Under the pieces are notes generated by a model. The model saw only the letters and a list, made by a program, of their open reading frames with translations. It had not been told where the DNA came from and did no database searches. DNA of 64,000 nucleotides from Actinoplanes ianthinogenes (GTDB taxonomy: Bacteria > Actinomycetota > Actinomycetes > Mycobacteriales > Micromonosporaceae), in contig NZ_AP023356.1 in NCBI RefSeq assembly GCF_018324205.1, positions 7,632,501-7,696,500 on the forward strand. The letters are read 5' to 3'. Every line of letters starts with the position of its first letter. Positions within the stretch are counted from its first letter, which is position 1. Shown piece by piece: positions 40,588 through 49,696 of this stretch. The translations under genes and the position numbers were made by a program.

Positions 40588-43500
40588 GTGAGACAACCAT
40601 CCCGCTGGGGCCGACGAACCTTCACCTCTGTCCTGGCGATCGGCCTCGCGGCCGGCGTGACGACGGTGAGCGGTTCGTTGCCGGCCACGGCCGCGCCGGC
40701 GCCCGTGTCCGAGGACAACGCGCCCGCCACCGAGGACGTCACACCCAAGGACTCACCGGCCGACACTCTCGGCTCGCACGACGCCGGGCTGCTCGCCGAG
40801 GCACAGGCCGAGCACCGCCCGAGCGTCACCGTCATCATCGCCACCGACCAGGGCAGGACCGCCGACGTCGCGACCCGCGTGAAGGGGCTGGGCGGCACGA
40901 TCGCCCGGCAGTTCGACCAGGTGGGCTACGTCCTGGCCACGGTGCCCACCGGCAAGGTACTGAACACCGCGAAGCTGCCCGGCGTCGCGGGCGTCGACCT
41001 GGACGAGACCGTGCAGGTGCCGAAACCGGACCTCACCGGCGACGCGAGCGCGGCCAAGCAGGGCAGCCCTCCCAGCGGCCCGGGCGCGAGCACGCCGGCC
41101 GACAACCCGTACCTGCCGGTCGGCGAGACCGGGTCGGTGGACTTCAAGCGCAAGCACCCGAGCTACGACGGGCGCGGCGTGACCATCGGCATCATGGACT
41201 CCGGCGTCGACCTGGCGCACCCGGCGCTGCAGACGACCACCACCGGGGAACGGAAGATCGTCGACTGGGTCACCGCGACCGACCCGCTGGTCGAGAACGA
41301 CCTGACGTGGCGGGCCATGCGTACCGCGGTGACCGGCCCGACCTTCACCTACCAGGGCGCGACCTGGACCGCCCCGGCCGGCAACTGGCTGATCAACCGC
41401 TTCAGCGAGTCGATCACCGCGGCCTCCGAGCCGGCCGGTGACGTGAACCGGGACGGCGACACCACCGACGTGTGGGGCATCCTCTACGACCCGGTCAGTC
41501 ATGACATCCGGGTCGACACCAACCAGAACTTCGACTTCACCGACGACGCCGTGATGCGGCCGTACAAGGAGAAGTTCGACATCGGCTGGTTCGGCACCGA
41601 CAACCCGGCCACCCCGGTCGCCGAGCGGATGCCGTTCGTGGTCGAGTACCGCGAGGACGTCGACCTCACCCCGGCCGGCCTGCCCGGCCAGGTCGCCGAC
41701 TTCGTGAACATCGGCATCCCGGAGGGCCTGCACGCCAGCCACGTGGCCGGCATCGCGGCCGGCAACGACCTGTTCGGCAACCGGAACTTCGACGGTCAGG
41801 CGCCGGGCGCGAAGATCGTCTCCGCGCGGGCCTGCTCGTGGGGCGGTGGCTGCACCGCGGCCGCCCTCACCACCGGCATGGTCGACCTGGTGGTCAACCG
41901 GCACGTCGACGTGGTGAACCTGTCGATCGGCGGCCTGCCCGCGCTGAACGACGGCTCCAGCGCCCAGTCGCAGCTGTACCAGCAGCTGATCACCAAGTAC
42001 GGCGTGCAGCTGTTCATCTCGGCCGGCAACTCCGGCTCCGGCGTCAACACCGTCGGTGACCCGTCGGTCTCCACCGACGCGGTCAGCGTCGCCGCCAGCG
42101 TCTCCAAGGAGACCTGGCTGGCCAACTACGGCTCGGTGACCCGCAAGCCGCTGCAGTTGTTCCCGTTCTCGTCGCGCGGCCCGCGTGAGGACGGCGGCTT
42201 CAAACCGAACCTGTCGGCGCCCGGCTCGGCCATCTCAGCGGTGCCGACCTGGGAGCCGGTGGCCGGCCTGGACACCGTCGGATACACCCTGCCGAACGGT
42301 TATGCCATGGAGAACGGCACGTCGATGGCCGCCCCGCAGGCCACCGGCGGCGCCGCGCTGCTGCTCTCGGCCGCCAAGCAGAACAAGCTCACGGTCAGCC
42401 CGGCCCAGCTGCGCCGGGCGATCTACTCGACCGCGGACACCATCCCCGGCGAGCAGGCGTACGAGCAGGGTTACGGCCAGCTCGACGTCCCGGCCTCGTG
42501 GAAGCTGCTCACCAAGATCTCCGACGTGCGGTCCTACACCGCGTCGGCGCCGGTCTGCACCCCGCTCGCCCCGTACCTGAGCACCCCGGGTGTCGGCACC
42601 GGCATCTACAACCGGTGCGCGGCCTCGGAGGGCGGGTTCACCGCCGGGCAGAGCAGGTGGGTGTCACTGTCGCTGACCCGCACCAGCGGGCCGAACCGGC
42701 TCGTGCTGCACCGGCTCCGCTGGGAGGGTGACGACAAGGCCTTCCTGTCCACCCCGGTCGTCGCGCTGCCGCTGAACAAGACGGTCACGATCCCGGTCCG
42801 GGTGACCGCCGGTCGCGGCGTCACCAGCGCGCTGCTCACGGTCGACGACCCGGCCACCCCGGCGGTCGACTTCGAGGTGCTCAACACCGTGGTCACCGGG
42901 ACCGAGGCGAAGGCGCCGTCGTACGCCAACACCTTCTCCGGCGCCGTCGACCGCAACTCCACCACGTCGTTCTTCGTCACCGTGCCGGCCGGCGCCACCT
43001 CGTTGCAGGTGGACCTCGGCGGGATCGCGGCCGGCTCGCAGACGCGGTGGATCGCGATCAACCCGTACGGCGTGCCGGTCGAGCCGACCTCCAGCCCGTA
43101 CTGCTACACCAACTACTCCGACCCGGCGACCTGCAAGCCGGAGGAGCGGTCGTACGACAACCCGCTCCCCGGCGTCTGGGAGCTGGAGGTGGAGTCCCGC
43201 CGCACCTCGCCGCTGCTCAGCAACCCGTTCGCGCTGACCGCCAAGGTGCAGGGCGTCACGGTCGAGCCGGCCACGGTCACCCTGCCCAGCGTGCAGGTCG
43301 GCGCCGCCACCCCGGCGAGCTGGACGGTCACCAACCGGTTCGGCCCGATCAGCATCATCCCGAAGGGCGGCCCGCTGGGCAGCTCGCTGACCCAGCGGCC
43401 GAGCATCGCGCAGGGCGGCGTGCAGGACTACACGGTGGTCGTGCCGGCCGGGGCGACCCGGCTGACCGTCGCCATCGGCAACGCCGCCGACCCGGCGGCC

Positions 43501-43878
43501 GACCTGGACCTGTATCTCTACGACGCGAACCACGTGGAGAAGGGCCGGTCCGCGGACGGCGACTCGGAGGAGGCGGTGACGCTCAACGCGCCGGCTCCGG
43601 GGACGTACACCGTGGAGATCCAGGGGTATTCGGTGCCCGCGGGCACGACCGAATATGACTACCAGGACACCTATTACAGCCCGGCTCTCGGCGAACTCAG
43701 CGCGCCGAGCACACCGGTCGCGCTGGGTGCCGGGGCGAGTGCCACGATCACCGGCACGGTCACCGTGGCCGCGGTCCCGCCGGCCGGCCGGCACCTGTCC
43801 GGTCAGGTGACGTTCGAGACCGACGAGGGCGCGGTCGTCGGCCGTGGCACCGTCACCATCGAGAGCGTCACCGGATAA
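40588..43878 (+). CDS. Large secreted subtilisin-family serine protease (S8)
   Basis: A 1096-residue exported protease. Signal peptide to about residue 36; an inhibitor-I9-like propeptide (SVTVIIATDQGRTADV...VLATVP) to about 130; S8 catalytic domain with Asp204 in IMDSGVD, His385 in LHASHVAGI and Ser579 in NGTSMAAPQ. The Asp-His spacing of about 180 residues shows a large insertion between them. The C-terminal 450 residues are beta-rich, with two jelly-roll or PPC-like pieces (AADLDLYLYDAN...TYTVEIQG). GTG start with GGAGGA. Its stop overlaps the convergent flavoenzyme gene by 11 bp. Confidence 0.94.
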   Translation: MRQPSRWGRRTFTSVLAIGLAAGVTTVSGSLPATAAPAPVSEDNAPATEDVTPKDSPADTLGSHDAGLLAEAQAEHRPSVTVIIATDQGRTADVATRVKGLGGTIARQFDQVGYVLATVPTGKVLNTAKLPGVAGVDLDETVQVPKPDLTGDASAAKQGSPPSGPGASTPADNPYLPVGETGSVDFKRKHPSYDGRGVTIGIMDSGVDLAHPALQTTTTGERKIVDWVTATDPLVENDLTWRAMRTAVTGPTFTYQGATWTAPAGNWLINRFSESITAASEPAGDVNRDGDTTDVWGILYDPVSHDIRVDTNQNFDFTDDAVMRPYKEKFDIGWFGTDNPATPVAERMPFVVEYREDVDLTPAGLPGQVADFVNIGIPEGLHASHVAGIAAGNDLFGNRNFDGQAPGAKIVSARACSWGGGCTAAALTTGMVDLVVNRHVDVVNLSIGGLPALNDGSSAQSQLYQQLITKYGVQLFISAGNSGSGVNTVGDPSVSTDAVSVAASVSKETWLANYGSVTRKPLQLFPFSSRGPREDGGFKPNLSAPGSAISAVPTWEPVAGLDTVGYTLPNGYAMENGTSMAAPQATGGAALLLSAAKQNKLTVSPAQLRRAIYSTADTIPGEQAYEQGYGQLDVPASWKLLTKISDVRSYTASAPVCTPLAPYLSTPGVGTGIYNRCAASEGGFTAGQSRWVSLSLTRTSGPNRLVLHRLRWEGDDKAFLSTPVVALPLNKTVTIPVRVTAGRGVTSALLTVDDPATPAVDFEVLNTVVTGTEAKAPSYANTFSGAVDRNSTTSFFVTVPAGATSLQVDLGGIAAGSQTRWIAINPYGVPVEPTSSPYCYTNYSDPATCKPEERSYDNPLPGVWELEVESRRTSPLLSNPFALTAKVQGVTVEPATVTLPSVQVGAATPASWTVTNRFGPISIIPKGGPLGSSLTQRPSIAQGGVQDYTVVVPAGATRLTVAIGNAADPAADLDLYLYDANHVEKGRSADGDSEEAVTLNAPAPGTYTVEIQGYSVPAGTTEYDYQDTYYSPALGELSAPSTPVALGAGASATITGTVTVAAVPPAGRHLSGQVTFETDEGAVVGRGTVTIESVTG

Positions 43879-45232
43879 ACGGTCTGGCCACCACCTCCTC
43901 CGCCTTGCGCGCCGCGATCAGGATCGGATCCCAGACCGGCGCGTAAGGCGGGGCATAACCCAGGTCCAGCCCGGTCATCTCGCTGACCGTCATCCCGTTC
44001 CACACCGCGACCGCGAACGCGTCGATCCGTTTCGCGGCCTCGGCGCGCCCGACGATCTGCGCGCCGAGCAGCACCCCGGTCTCCCGCTCGGCGATCACCT
44101 TGACCGTCATCGGGACCGCGCCGGGGAAGTAGCCCGCCCGGTTGGTCGACTCGACCGTGGCGGTCACCGCGGCGAACCCGGCCTGGGCTGCCTCCCGGGA
44201 GCTCAGGCCGGTGCGGGCCACCTCCAGGTCGCAGAGCTTGGTGACCGCGGTGCCGATCACGCCGGGGAAGGTCGCGTACCCGCCGCCGATGTTGATGCCG
44301 GCGACCCGGCCCTGCTTGTTGGCGTGCGTGCCGAGCGGGACGTGCACCGCGCGCCGGCTGATCCGGTGGTGCACCTCGGTGCAGTCGCCGGCCGCCCACA
44401 CCCCGTCGGCCGCCCGCTGCCGCAGGTCGGTCCGGATCCCGCCGGTCGGGCCGAGCGGCAGGCCGGCCGCCTCGGCCAGCTCGGTGTTGGGCCGCACGCC
44501 CAGGCCGATCACCACGACGCCGGCCGGGATCGCGCCGTCGTCGGTGGCCACCGCCCTGATCCGGCCGTCCGCCGTCTCCAGGCCCTCGACCGTGACGCCG
44601 GTGCGCAGGTCGATGCCGAGGCCCCGGATCGACGCGGCGACCAGCGCGCCCATGTCCGGGTCGACGGTGCCCATCGGCTGGTCGGCCTTCTCCACCAGGG
44701 TCACCCGGAGTCCGCGATTGATCATCGCCTCGGCCATCTCGACGCCGATGTAGCCGCCGCCGATCACCACGGCGTCGGCCGGTTTCTCCCGGTCCAGCCA
44801 GTCGCGCAGGGCGCTGCCGTCCTCCAGGGTCTGCACCCCGAACACGCCGCCCGCGTCGGTCACCGCCCACGGTGGCCGGACCGGGGTCGCGCCGGTCGCG
44901 TAGACCAGGTGGTCGAAGTGCTCGTCGGTGCTGCGCCCGGCGTCCCGGTCGTGCACGGTCACCGTGCGCGCGTCCAGGTCGATCCCGGTGACCTCGTGCC
45001 GGGTCCGCACCTGGATGCCGGCGGTGCGGAACGCCGCCGGGTCACGGGCGATCAGCGCGTCCGGGCCGTCGACCAGGCCGCCGATCCAGTACGGGATCCC
45101 GCACGCCGAATACGACACGAAGCGGCCCATCTCGAAGGCCACGATCTCCAACTCGTCCGGCCCACGCCGGCGCCGCGCCTGCGCCGCCGCCGACATGCCC
45201 GCTGCGTCCCCGCCGATCACGATCAGTCGCAC
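43868..45232 (-). CDS. CoA-disulfide reductase / NADH oxidase-like flavoenzyme
   Basis: A 454-residue FAD/NAD-linked reductase. N-terminal GGDAAGMSAAAQARR, the single active cysteine Cys44 in SYSACGIPYWIGG, the NAD motif VVIGGGYIGVEMAEAM and the second FAD motif VWAAGDCTEV are clear. A single cysteine rather than a CxxxxC pair places it with CoA-disulfide reductases and NADH oxidases. It may keep a low-molecular thiol reduced. Divergent from the GH3 gene, with a LacI operator in the 140-bp spacer. Confidence 0.92.
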   Translation of the reverse strand: MRLIVIGGDAAGMSAAAQARRRRGPDELEIVAFEMGRFVSYSACGIPYWIGGLVDGPDALIARDPAAFRTAGIQVRTRHEVTGIDLDARTVTVHDRDAGRSTDEHFDHLVYATGATPVRPPWAVTDAGGVFGVQTLEDGSALRDWLDREKPADAVVIGGGYIGVEMAEAMINRGLRVTLVEKADQPMGTVDPDMGALVAASIRGLGIDLRTGVTVEGLETADGRIRAVATDDGAIPAGVVVIGLGVRPNTELAEAAGLPLGPTGGIRTDLRQRAADGVWAAGDCTEVHHRISRRAVHVPLGTHANKQGRVAGINIGGGYATFPGVIGTAVTKLCDLEVARTGLSSREAAQAGFAAVTATVESTNRAGYFPGAVPMTVKVIAERETGVLLGAQIVGRAEAAKRIDAFAVAVWNGMTVSEMTGLDLGYAPPYAPVWDPILIAARKAEEVVARPFIR

Positions 45233-45328
45233 CCGCCCATTGTGCCCGGATCCGTGCCACGGTTTCCGGCGGATTTCCGCTTGGTTATTGCCTCATGCAT
45301 CGGCCTGAATCTATGGTGAGCCGCAGCC

Positions 45329-45344
45329 GTCGAAGCGCTTCGAT
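45329..45344. promoter_or_regulatory. LacI operator upstream of the GH3 gene
   Basis: GTCGAAGCGCTTCGAT contains the perfect 14-bp palindrome TCGAAGCGCTTCGA with a central CG, the usual form of LacI-family sites. The same core recurs twice before the ABC transporter genes. Confidence 0.85.
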
Positions 45345-45376
45345 AGTCCCGGTCCCGATCAGCGAGGGAGATCTCC

Positions 45377-48283
45377 ATGCTCGGAAGACGCGGTCTGGCC
45401 TTGCTGGCCGCCGCCCTGCTCACGGCTCCGCTGACAGCCACCCCGGCGCACGCCGCCGACCCGCTCCCGTTCCGTGACCCGCACCTGCCGCTCCAGGCCC
45501 GCATCGACGACCTGGTCGGCCGCCTGACCCTGACCGAGAAGCTCTCGCTGCTGCATCAGTACCAGCCGGCCATCCCGCGCCTCGGCCTCGCCGTCTTCAA
45601 GTCCGGCACCGAGGCGCTGCACGGCGTGGCGTGGTCCAACGACTACCACGCGGGCGGCGCCAAGACCGACGCGACGGCGACCGTCTTTCCGCAGGCCGTC
45701 GGCCTGGCCAGCACCTGGGACCCGGCGCTGATCGAGCGGATCGGCTCGGCCGTGGGCGACGAGGCGCGCGGGATGCACGCGCAGAACCCGACCGTGTGGG
45801 GCCTGAACCTGTGGGCGCCGGTGGTCAACCTGCTGCGCGACCCGCGGTGGGGACGCAACGAGGAGGGGTACTCCGAGGACCCGTTGCTGTCCGGGACGAT
45901 CGCGACCGCGTACGGGCACGGGCTGCAGGGCGACGACCCGCAGCACCTGAAGACGGCGCCGACGCTCAAGCACTACGCGGCGTACAACAACGAGACCAAG
46001 CGGGACCAGACGTCGTCGAACGTGCCGCAGCGCGTGCTCAACGAGTACGACCGGGCGCCGTTCCGGATCCCGTTGCAGGCCGGCGCGGCGACCGGCGTCA
46101 TGTCCTCCTACAACCTGATCAACGGCCGGCCGGCCACCGTCGACCCGGACCTCGCCGGCCTGGTCCGCGGCTGGAGCGACCAGCGGCTCTACAACGTCAC
46201 CGACGCCTGGGCGCCGACCAACCTGACCGGCTCGCAGGCGTATTTCGCCACCCAGGCCGAGGCGGACGCGGCCGTGGTCAAGGCCGGGCTGGACAGCTTC
46301 ACGGTCGACGACACCAACGGCGAGCCGACCGTCACCGCGCTGCAACAGGCGCTCGACCGGGGGCTGCTCACCGAGACGCAGGTGGACACGGCGGTCGGCG
46401 ACGCGCTGAGCATCCGGTTCCGGCTCGGCGAGTTCGATCCGGACGGCGGGCCGTACTCCACGATCCCCGCCTCGGTCGTAGACAGCCCGCAGCACCGGCA
46501 GCTCGCCCGGGAGGCCGCGGCCGACGCGATGGTGCTGCTCAAGAATTCCTCCGGAATTCTGCCGATCAGGGCGGGCGGCTCGGTCGCGGTGGTCGGCCCG
46601 CTCGCGGACACGCTCTACACCGATTGGTACGGCGGACAGCTTCCGTACGCGGTGACCGCGCTCGACGGCATCACCGAGCGCGCGTCGTCCACGGTCAACG
46701 CCAACGGCGCCGACCGGATCGCGCTGAAGGACGTCGCCACCGGCCGCTACGTCACCGCCGCCGACCCGGACGCGGTCACCGCCACGGCCACCTCGGCCGA
46801 CGCCGCCGCCCAGTTCGACTCGGTGGACTGGGGAGACGGGGTGTCCACCCTGCGCAACGCCGCCACCGGTAAGTACCTCGCGTACAACTGGGGGCCGTTC
46901 GTCACCCACGACACCGCGCCGACCGGCTGGTTCGTGCAGCAGCAGTTCAAGGTGGAGGACCAGGGCGACGGCACGGTGGTGCTGCACTACGCCGGTTACG
47001 AGACGCAGGAGAGCTGGTTCGGCGCGAACGTCTACGTGACCGTCGGCGCCGACGGCAAGCTCGGTCTCGGCTCGGCGACCGCGGCCGGCGCGGCGCACTT
47101 CACCAAGGAGGTGCTGGTCGACGGCGTGACCACGGCCGCCGCCGCGGCGGCGAAGCAGCAGACCGCGGTCGTGGTGGTCGGGACCAACCCGTTCGTGGCC
47201 GGGCGCGAGGCGCACGACCGCACCGGGCTGAGCCTCGGCGCGCGGCAGGCGGCGCTGATCAAGGCGGTGCGGGCGGCGAACCCGCGGACCGTGGTGGTGC
47301 TGCAGAGCAGCTACCCGATCGCGCTGGCGACGCAGGGTGTGCCGGGCGTCGTGTGGACGACGCACGCCGGCGCGGAGACCGGGCATGCGCTGGCCGACGT
47401 GCTGTACGGCGACGTCAACCCGGCCGGTAGGTTGACGCAAACATGGCCACAGTCAACTGTTGACTTGCCTCCTGATCTGAATCAATACGACATCGTCAAG
47501 TCAAGACAGACCTATCAATACGTCAACACGAAGCCGCTCTACCCGTTCGGCTACGGCCTGTCGTACACGTCGTTCCGGTACTCCGGGCTCAAAGCCGGTG
47601 CCGGCGGGGTCACCGTGACCGTCACCAACACCGGCAAGCGGGCCGGCGACGAGGTCGTCCAGCTCTACACCCACCAGCGCACCTCCCGCGACGTCACCGC
47701 GGGCAAGACGCTGCGTGGCTTCCAGAAGGTGCATCTCGCGGCCGGGCAGAGCCGGACCGTCACGTTCACGCTGACGCCGCGGGACCTCGCGCACTGGGAC
47801 GTCACCCGGCAACGGTGGGTGACCGAAACCTCGACCTACGACGTGCTGGTCGGCTCCTCGTCCGCCGACATCCGGCAGCGGGTGGCCCTGCCGGTGCGCG
47901 GCGAGACCATCCCGGCGCGTGACCTGTCCGCGCTGACCAGGGCGGAGGCGTTCGACGACTACTCCGGCGTCAAGCTGCTCGACGAGAGCAAGGCGAGCGG
48001 GACGGTGGTCGGCGCGGTGGCGGCCGGTGACTGGATCGCGTTCCGGGACGCGGCGCTGCGCGCGGGCAAGACCTTCACGGTACGGGCAGCCGGCGCCGGG
48101 ACGGTGCAGGTCCGCCTGGGGTCACCGGCCGGGCGGCTGCTCGGGACGGCGACGGTGGCGGACACCGGGGGCGTCTACGCGTACGCCGAAGTGTCCGCCC
48201 CCGTCGCGGCCGTGAGCGGCCGGCAGGACGTCTACCTGGTGCTCAGCCCGGGGTTGCGAGTGGCGTCCTTCCGGATCCGATGA
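45377..48283 (+). CDS. Secreted glycoside hydrolase family 3 enzyme with internal trefoil-like and C-terminal carbohydrate-binding parts
   Basis: A 968-residue exported enzyme. Signal peptide cleaved after AHA (about residue 27); GH3 N-domain to about 340 with the catalytic-site region NVTDAWAPTN (Asp276) where most family members read SDW; GH3 C-domain split by an insertion at about 435-575 that looks like a fascin/ricin-type trefoil (IALKDVATGRYVTAA, LRNAATGKYLAY); an Fn3-like domain at about 730-830; and a CBM6-like end. Probably a beta-xylosidase or beta-glucosidase. It is first in the LacI-controlled sugar cluster. Confidence 0.92.
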   Translation: MLGRRGLALLAAALLTAPLTATPAHAADPLPFRDPHLPLQARIDDLVGRLTLTEKLSLLHQYQPAIPRLGLAVFKSGTEALHGVAWSNDYHAGGAKTDATATVFPQAVGLASTWDPALIERIGSAVGDEARGMHAQNPTVWGLNLWAPVVNLLRDPRWGRNEEGYSEDPLLSGTIATAYGHGLQGDDPQHLKTAPTLKHYAAYNNETKRDQTSSNVPQRVLNEYDRAPFRIPLQAGAATGVMSSYNLINGRPATVDPDLAGLVRGWSDQRLYNVTDAWAPTNLTGSQAYFATQAEADAAVVKAGLDSFTVDDTNGEPTVTALQQALDRGLLTETQVDTAVGDALSIRFRLGEFDPDGGPYSTIPASVVDSPQHRQLAREAAADAMVLLKNSSGILPIRAGGSVAVVGPLADTLYTDWYGGQLPYAVTALDGITERASSTVNANGADRIALKDVATGRYVTAADPDAVTATATSADAAAQFDSVDWGDGVSTLRNAATGKYLAYNWGPFVTHDTAPTGWFVQQQFKVEDQGDGTVVLHYAGYETQESWFGANVYVTVGADGKLGLGSATAAGAAHFTKEVLVDGVTTAAAAAAKQQTAVVVVGTNPFVAGREAHDRTGLSLGARQAALIKAVRAANPRTVVVLQSSYPIALATQGVPGVVWTTHAGAETGHALADVLYGDVNPAGRLTQTWPQSTVDLPPDLNQYDIVKSRQTYQYVNTKPLYPFGYGLSYTSFRYSGLKAGAGGVTVTVTNTGKRAGDEVVQLYTHQRTSRDVTAGKTLRGFQKVHLAAGQSRTVTFTLTPRDLAHWDVTRQRWVTETSTYDVLVGSSSADIRQRVALPVRGETIPARDLSALTRAEAFDDYSGVKLLDESKASGTVVGAVAAGDWIAFRDAALRAGKTFTVRAAGAGTVQVRLGSPAGRLLGTATVADTGGVYAYAEVSAPVAAVSGRQDVYLVLSPGLRVASFRIR

Positions 48284-48474
48284 GACTCGCGGCGGGAATC
48301 GGATGGGAGCGGGTTCCCGCCGCGATCGGCGTGCGGCGTCCGGGTGTCCTGCGCACCCGGGCGTCGCACGCCACCCGGTCACGTCGTGGCTCGGGGCGTG
48401 ATCGTGCAGGTGGTTAGGATCGGCGAGGGGAGCGCGGTCTGGTGAGTGCGGATCGGGGAACGTGGGGAGGCGCA

Positions 48475-49491
48475 GTGCCGACGATCAACGACGTCGCCCG
48501 GGCGGCCGGTGTGTCGCCCAGCACGGTGTCGTACGTGTTGAGCGGCCGCCGCCCGATCTCCGCGGAGACCCGGGCCCGGGTCCAGGCCGCGATCGCCGAG
48601 CTCGGCTTCCACCCGCACGCCGGCGCCCGCGCCCTGGCCAGCAGCAAGACGAATGTGCTCGCCCTGGTCGCACCGCTGCGCGTGGACGTCAACGTCCCGG
48701 TCATCATGCAGTTCGCCACCGCGGTGGTCACCGCGGCCCGCACCCACAACCACGACGTGCTGCTGCTGACCAAGGACGAGGGCACCGCCGGCCTGGAGCG
48801 GGTGGCGCACAGCACCATGGTCGACGCGCTGATCCTGATGGACATCGAGCGCGACGACGTGCGCCTGCCGGCCATCCGCCGCCTCAAGCAGCCCTCGGTG
48901 CTGATCGGGCTGCCCGCCGACCACGCCGGCATCGCCTGCGTCGACCTGGACTTCGAGGCCGCGGCCGCGCTCGCGCTGCGGCACCTGGCCGGGCACGGGC
49001 ACCGGCGGATCGGGCTGGTCGGCCCGTCCCCGGCGGTCTACCAGCGGCAGACCACCTATGCGGACCGGTTCCTCACCGGCTTCCTGCGCGCCTCGGCCGA
49101 CCTGGGGCTGCGCACCGCGACCCACCCGACCGAGCCGGGCACCGACGGCGTCCGGGCCGCGCTCGCCGACCTCGACACCGAACTGCCCGGGCTGACCGCG
49201 CTGGTGGTGCACAACGAGGAGGCGCTGCGGCCGCTGCTCGACCTGCTGCACGCCGCCGGCCGGCGGGTGCCCGAGGATGTCTCGATCGTCGCGATCTGCC
49301 CGCGGGACGTGGCGACGAGCATGCCGGTCAACCTGACCTCGATCGACATCCCGGCGCACGACGTCGGGACCATCGCCGTGGAGACGGCGATGCGGCTGCT
49401 GGACCACCGCCGGGTGGAGTTCACCCGGCTGCTCGAGCCGAGCCTGGTCGAGCGGGACAGCTGCCGCGAAATCCCGCCGTCACACCGTTGA
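48475..49491 (+). CDS. LacI-family transcriptional regulator of the sugar cluster
   Basis: A 338-residue LacI protein: the helix-turn-helix and hinge at residues 1-60 (TINDVARAAGVSPSTVSYVLS, and the hinge helix with ARALAS), then the periplasmic-binding-protein-like sugar domain. GTG at 48475 with GGGAGG was chosen over an upstream start at 48442. It sits between the GH3 gene and the ABC transporter genes, and three identical palindromes flank it, so it should repress all of them in the absence of the sugar. Confidence 0.94.
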   Translation: MPTINDVARAAGVSPSTVSYVLSGRRPISAETRARVQAAIAELGFHPHAGARALASSKTNVLALVAPLRVDVNVPVIMQFATAVVTAARTHNHDVLLLTKDEGTAGLERVAHSTMVDALILMDIERDDVRLPAIRRLKQPSVLIGLPADHAGIACVDLDFEAAAALALRHLAGHGHRRIGLVGPSPAVYQRQTTYADRFLTGFLRASADLGLRTATHPTEPGTDGVRAALADLDTELPGLTALVVHNEEALRPLLDLLHAAGRRVPEDVSIVAICPRDVATSMPVNLTSIDIPAHDVGTIAVETAMRLLDHRRVEFTRLLEPSLVERDSCREIPPSHR

Positions 49492-49533
49492 CATCCGTGT
49501 CGCTCGTTTCATAGCGTCTGCGGCAAGGCCGTT

Positions 49534-49549
49534 GTCGAAGCGCTTCGAC
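49534..49549. promoter_or_regulatory. LacI operator 2
   Basis: GTCGAAGCGCTTCGAC, a perfect 16-bp palindrome, 43 bp after the LacI gene and upstream of the transporter operon. Confidence 0.9.
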
Positions 49550-49564
49550 GTTTCCCGCGTGATC

Positions 49565-49580
49565 GTCGAAGCGCTTCGAC
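49565..49580. promoter_or_regulatory. LacI operator 3
   Basis: A second identical 16-bp palindrome with its centre exactly 31 bp (about three helical turns) from operator 2, suited to cooperative binding on one face of the DNA. Confidence 0.9.
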
Positions 49581-49598
49581 AATCGCATCACCCTGTCC

Positions 49599-49656
49599 CC
49601 GGCTGGCGCTCAGGGCCCCTTGCCCCGGCCGGACAAGGGCCCTGAGCGCCAGCCGG
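49599..49656. repeat. 22-bp inverted repeat upstream of the solute-binding protein gene
   Basis: Left arm 49599-49621 and right arm 49635-49656 pair over 22 bp with a single bulged C. It lies between the operators and the start codon, so it would form a strong hairpin in the 5' leader of the transporter mRNA. The GAGCGCCAGC end also appears in the outer units of the 64-bp array. Confidence 0.8.
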
Positions 49657-49696
49657 ATCCCGACTCCTCAGCCAGTCCCCCTGGGAGGACATCCAC

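Noticed and set aside
45359..47440. 693-residue minus-strand frame opposite the GH3 gene
   Set aside because: Shadow frame; the plus-strand GH3 domains, signal peptide and operator settle the coding strand.
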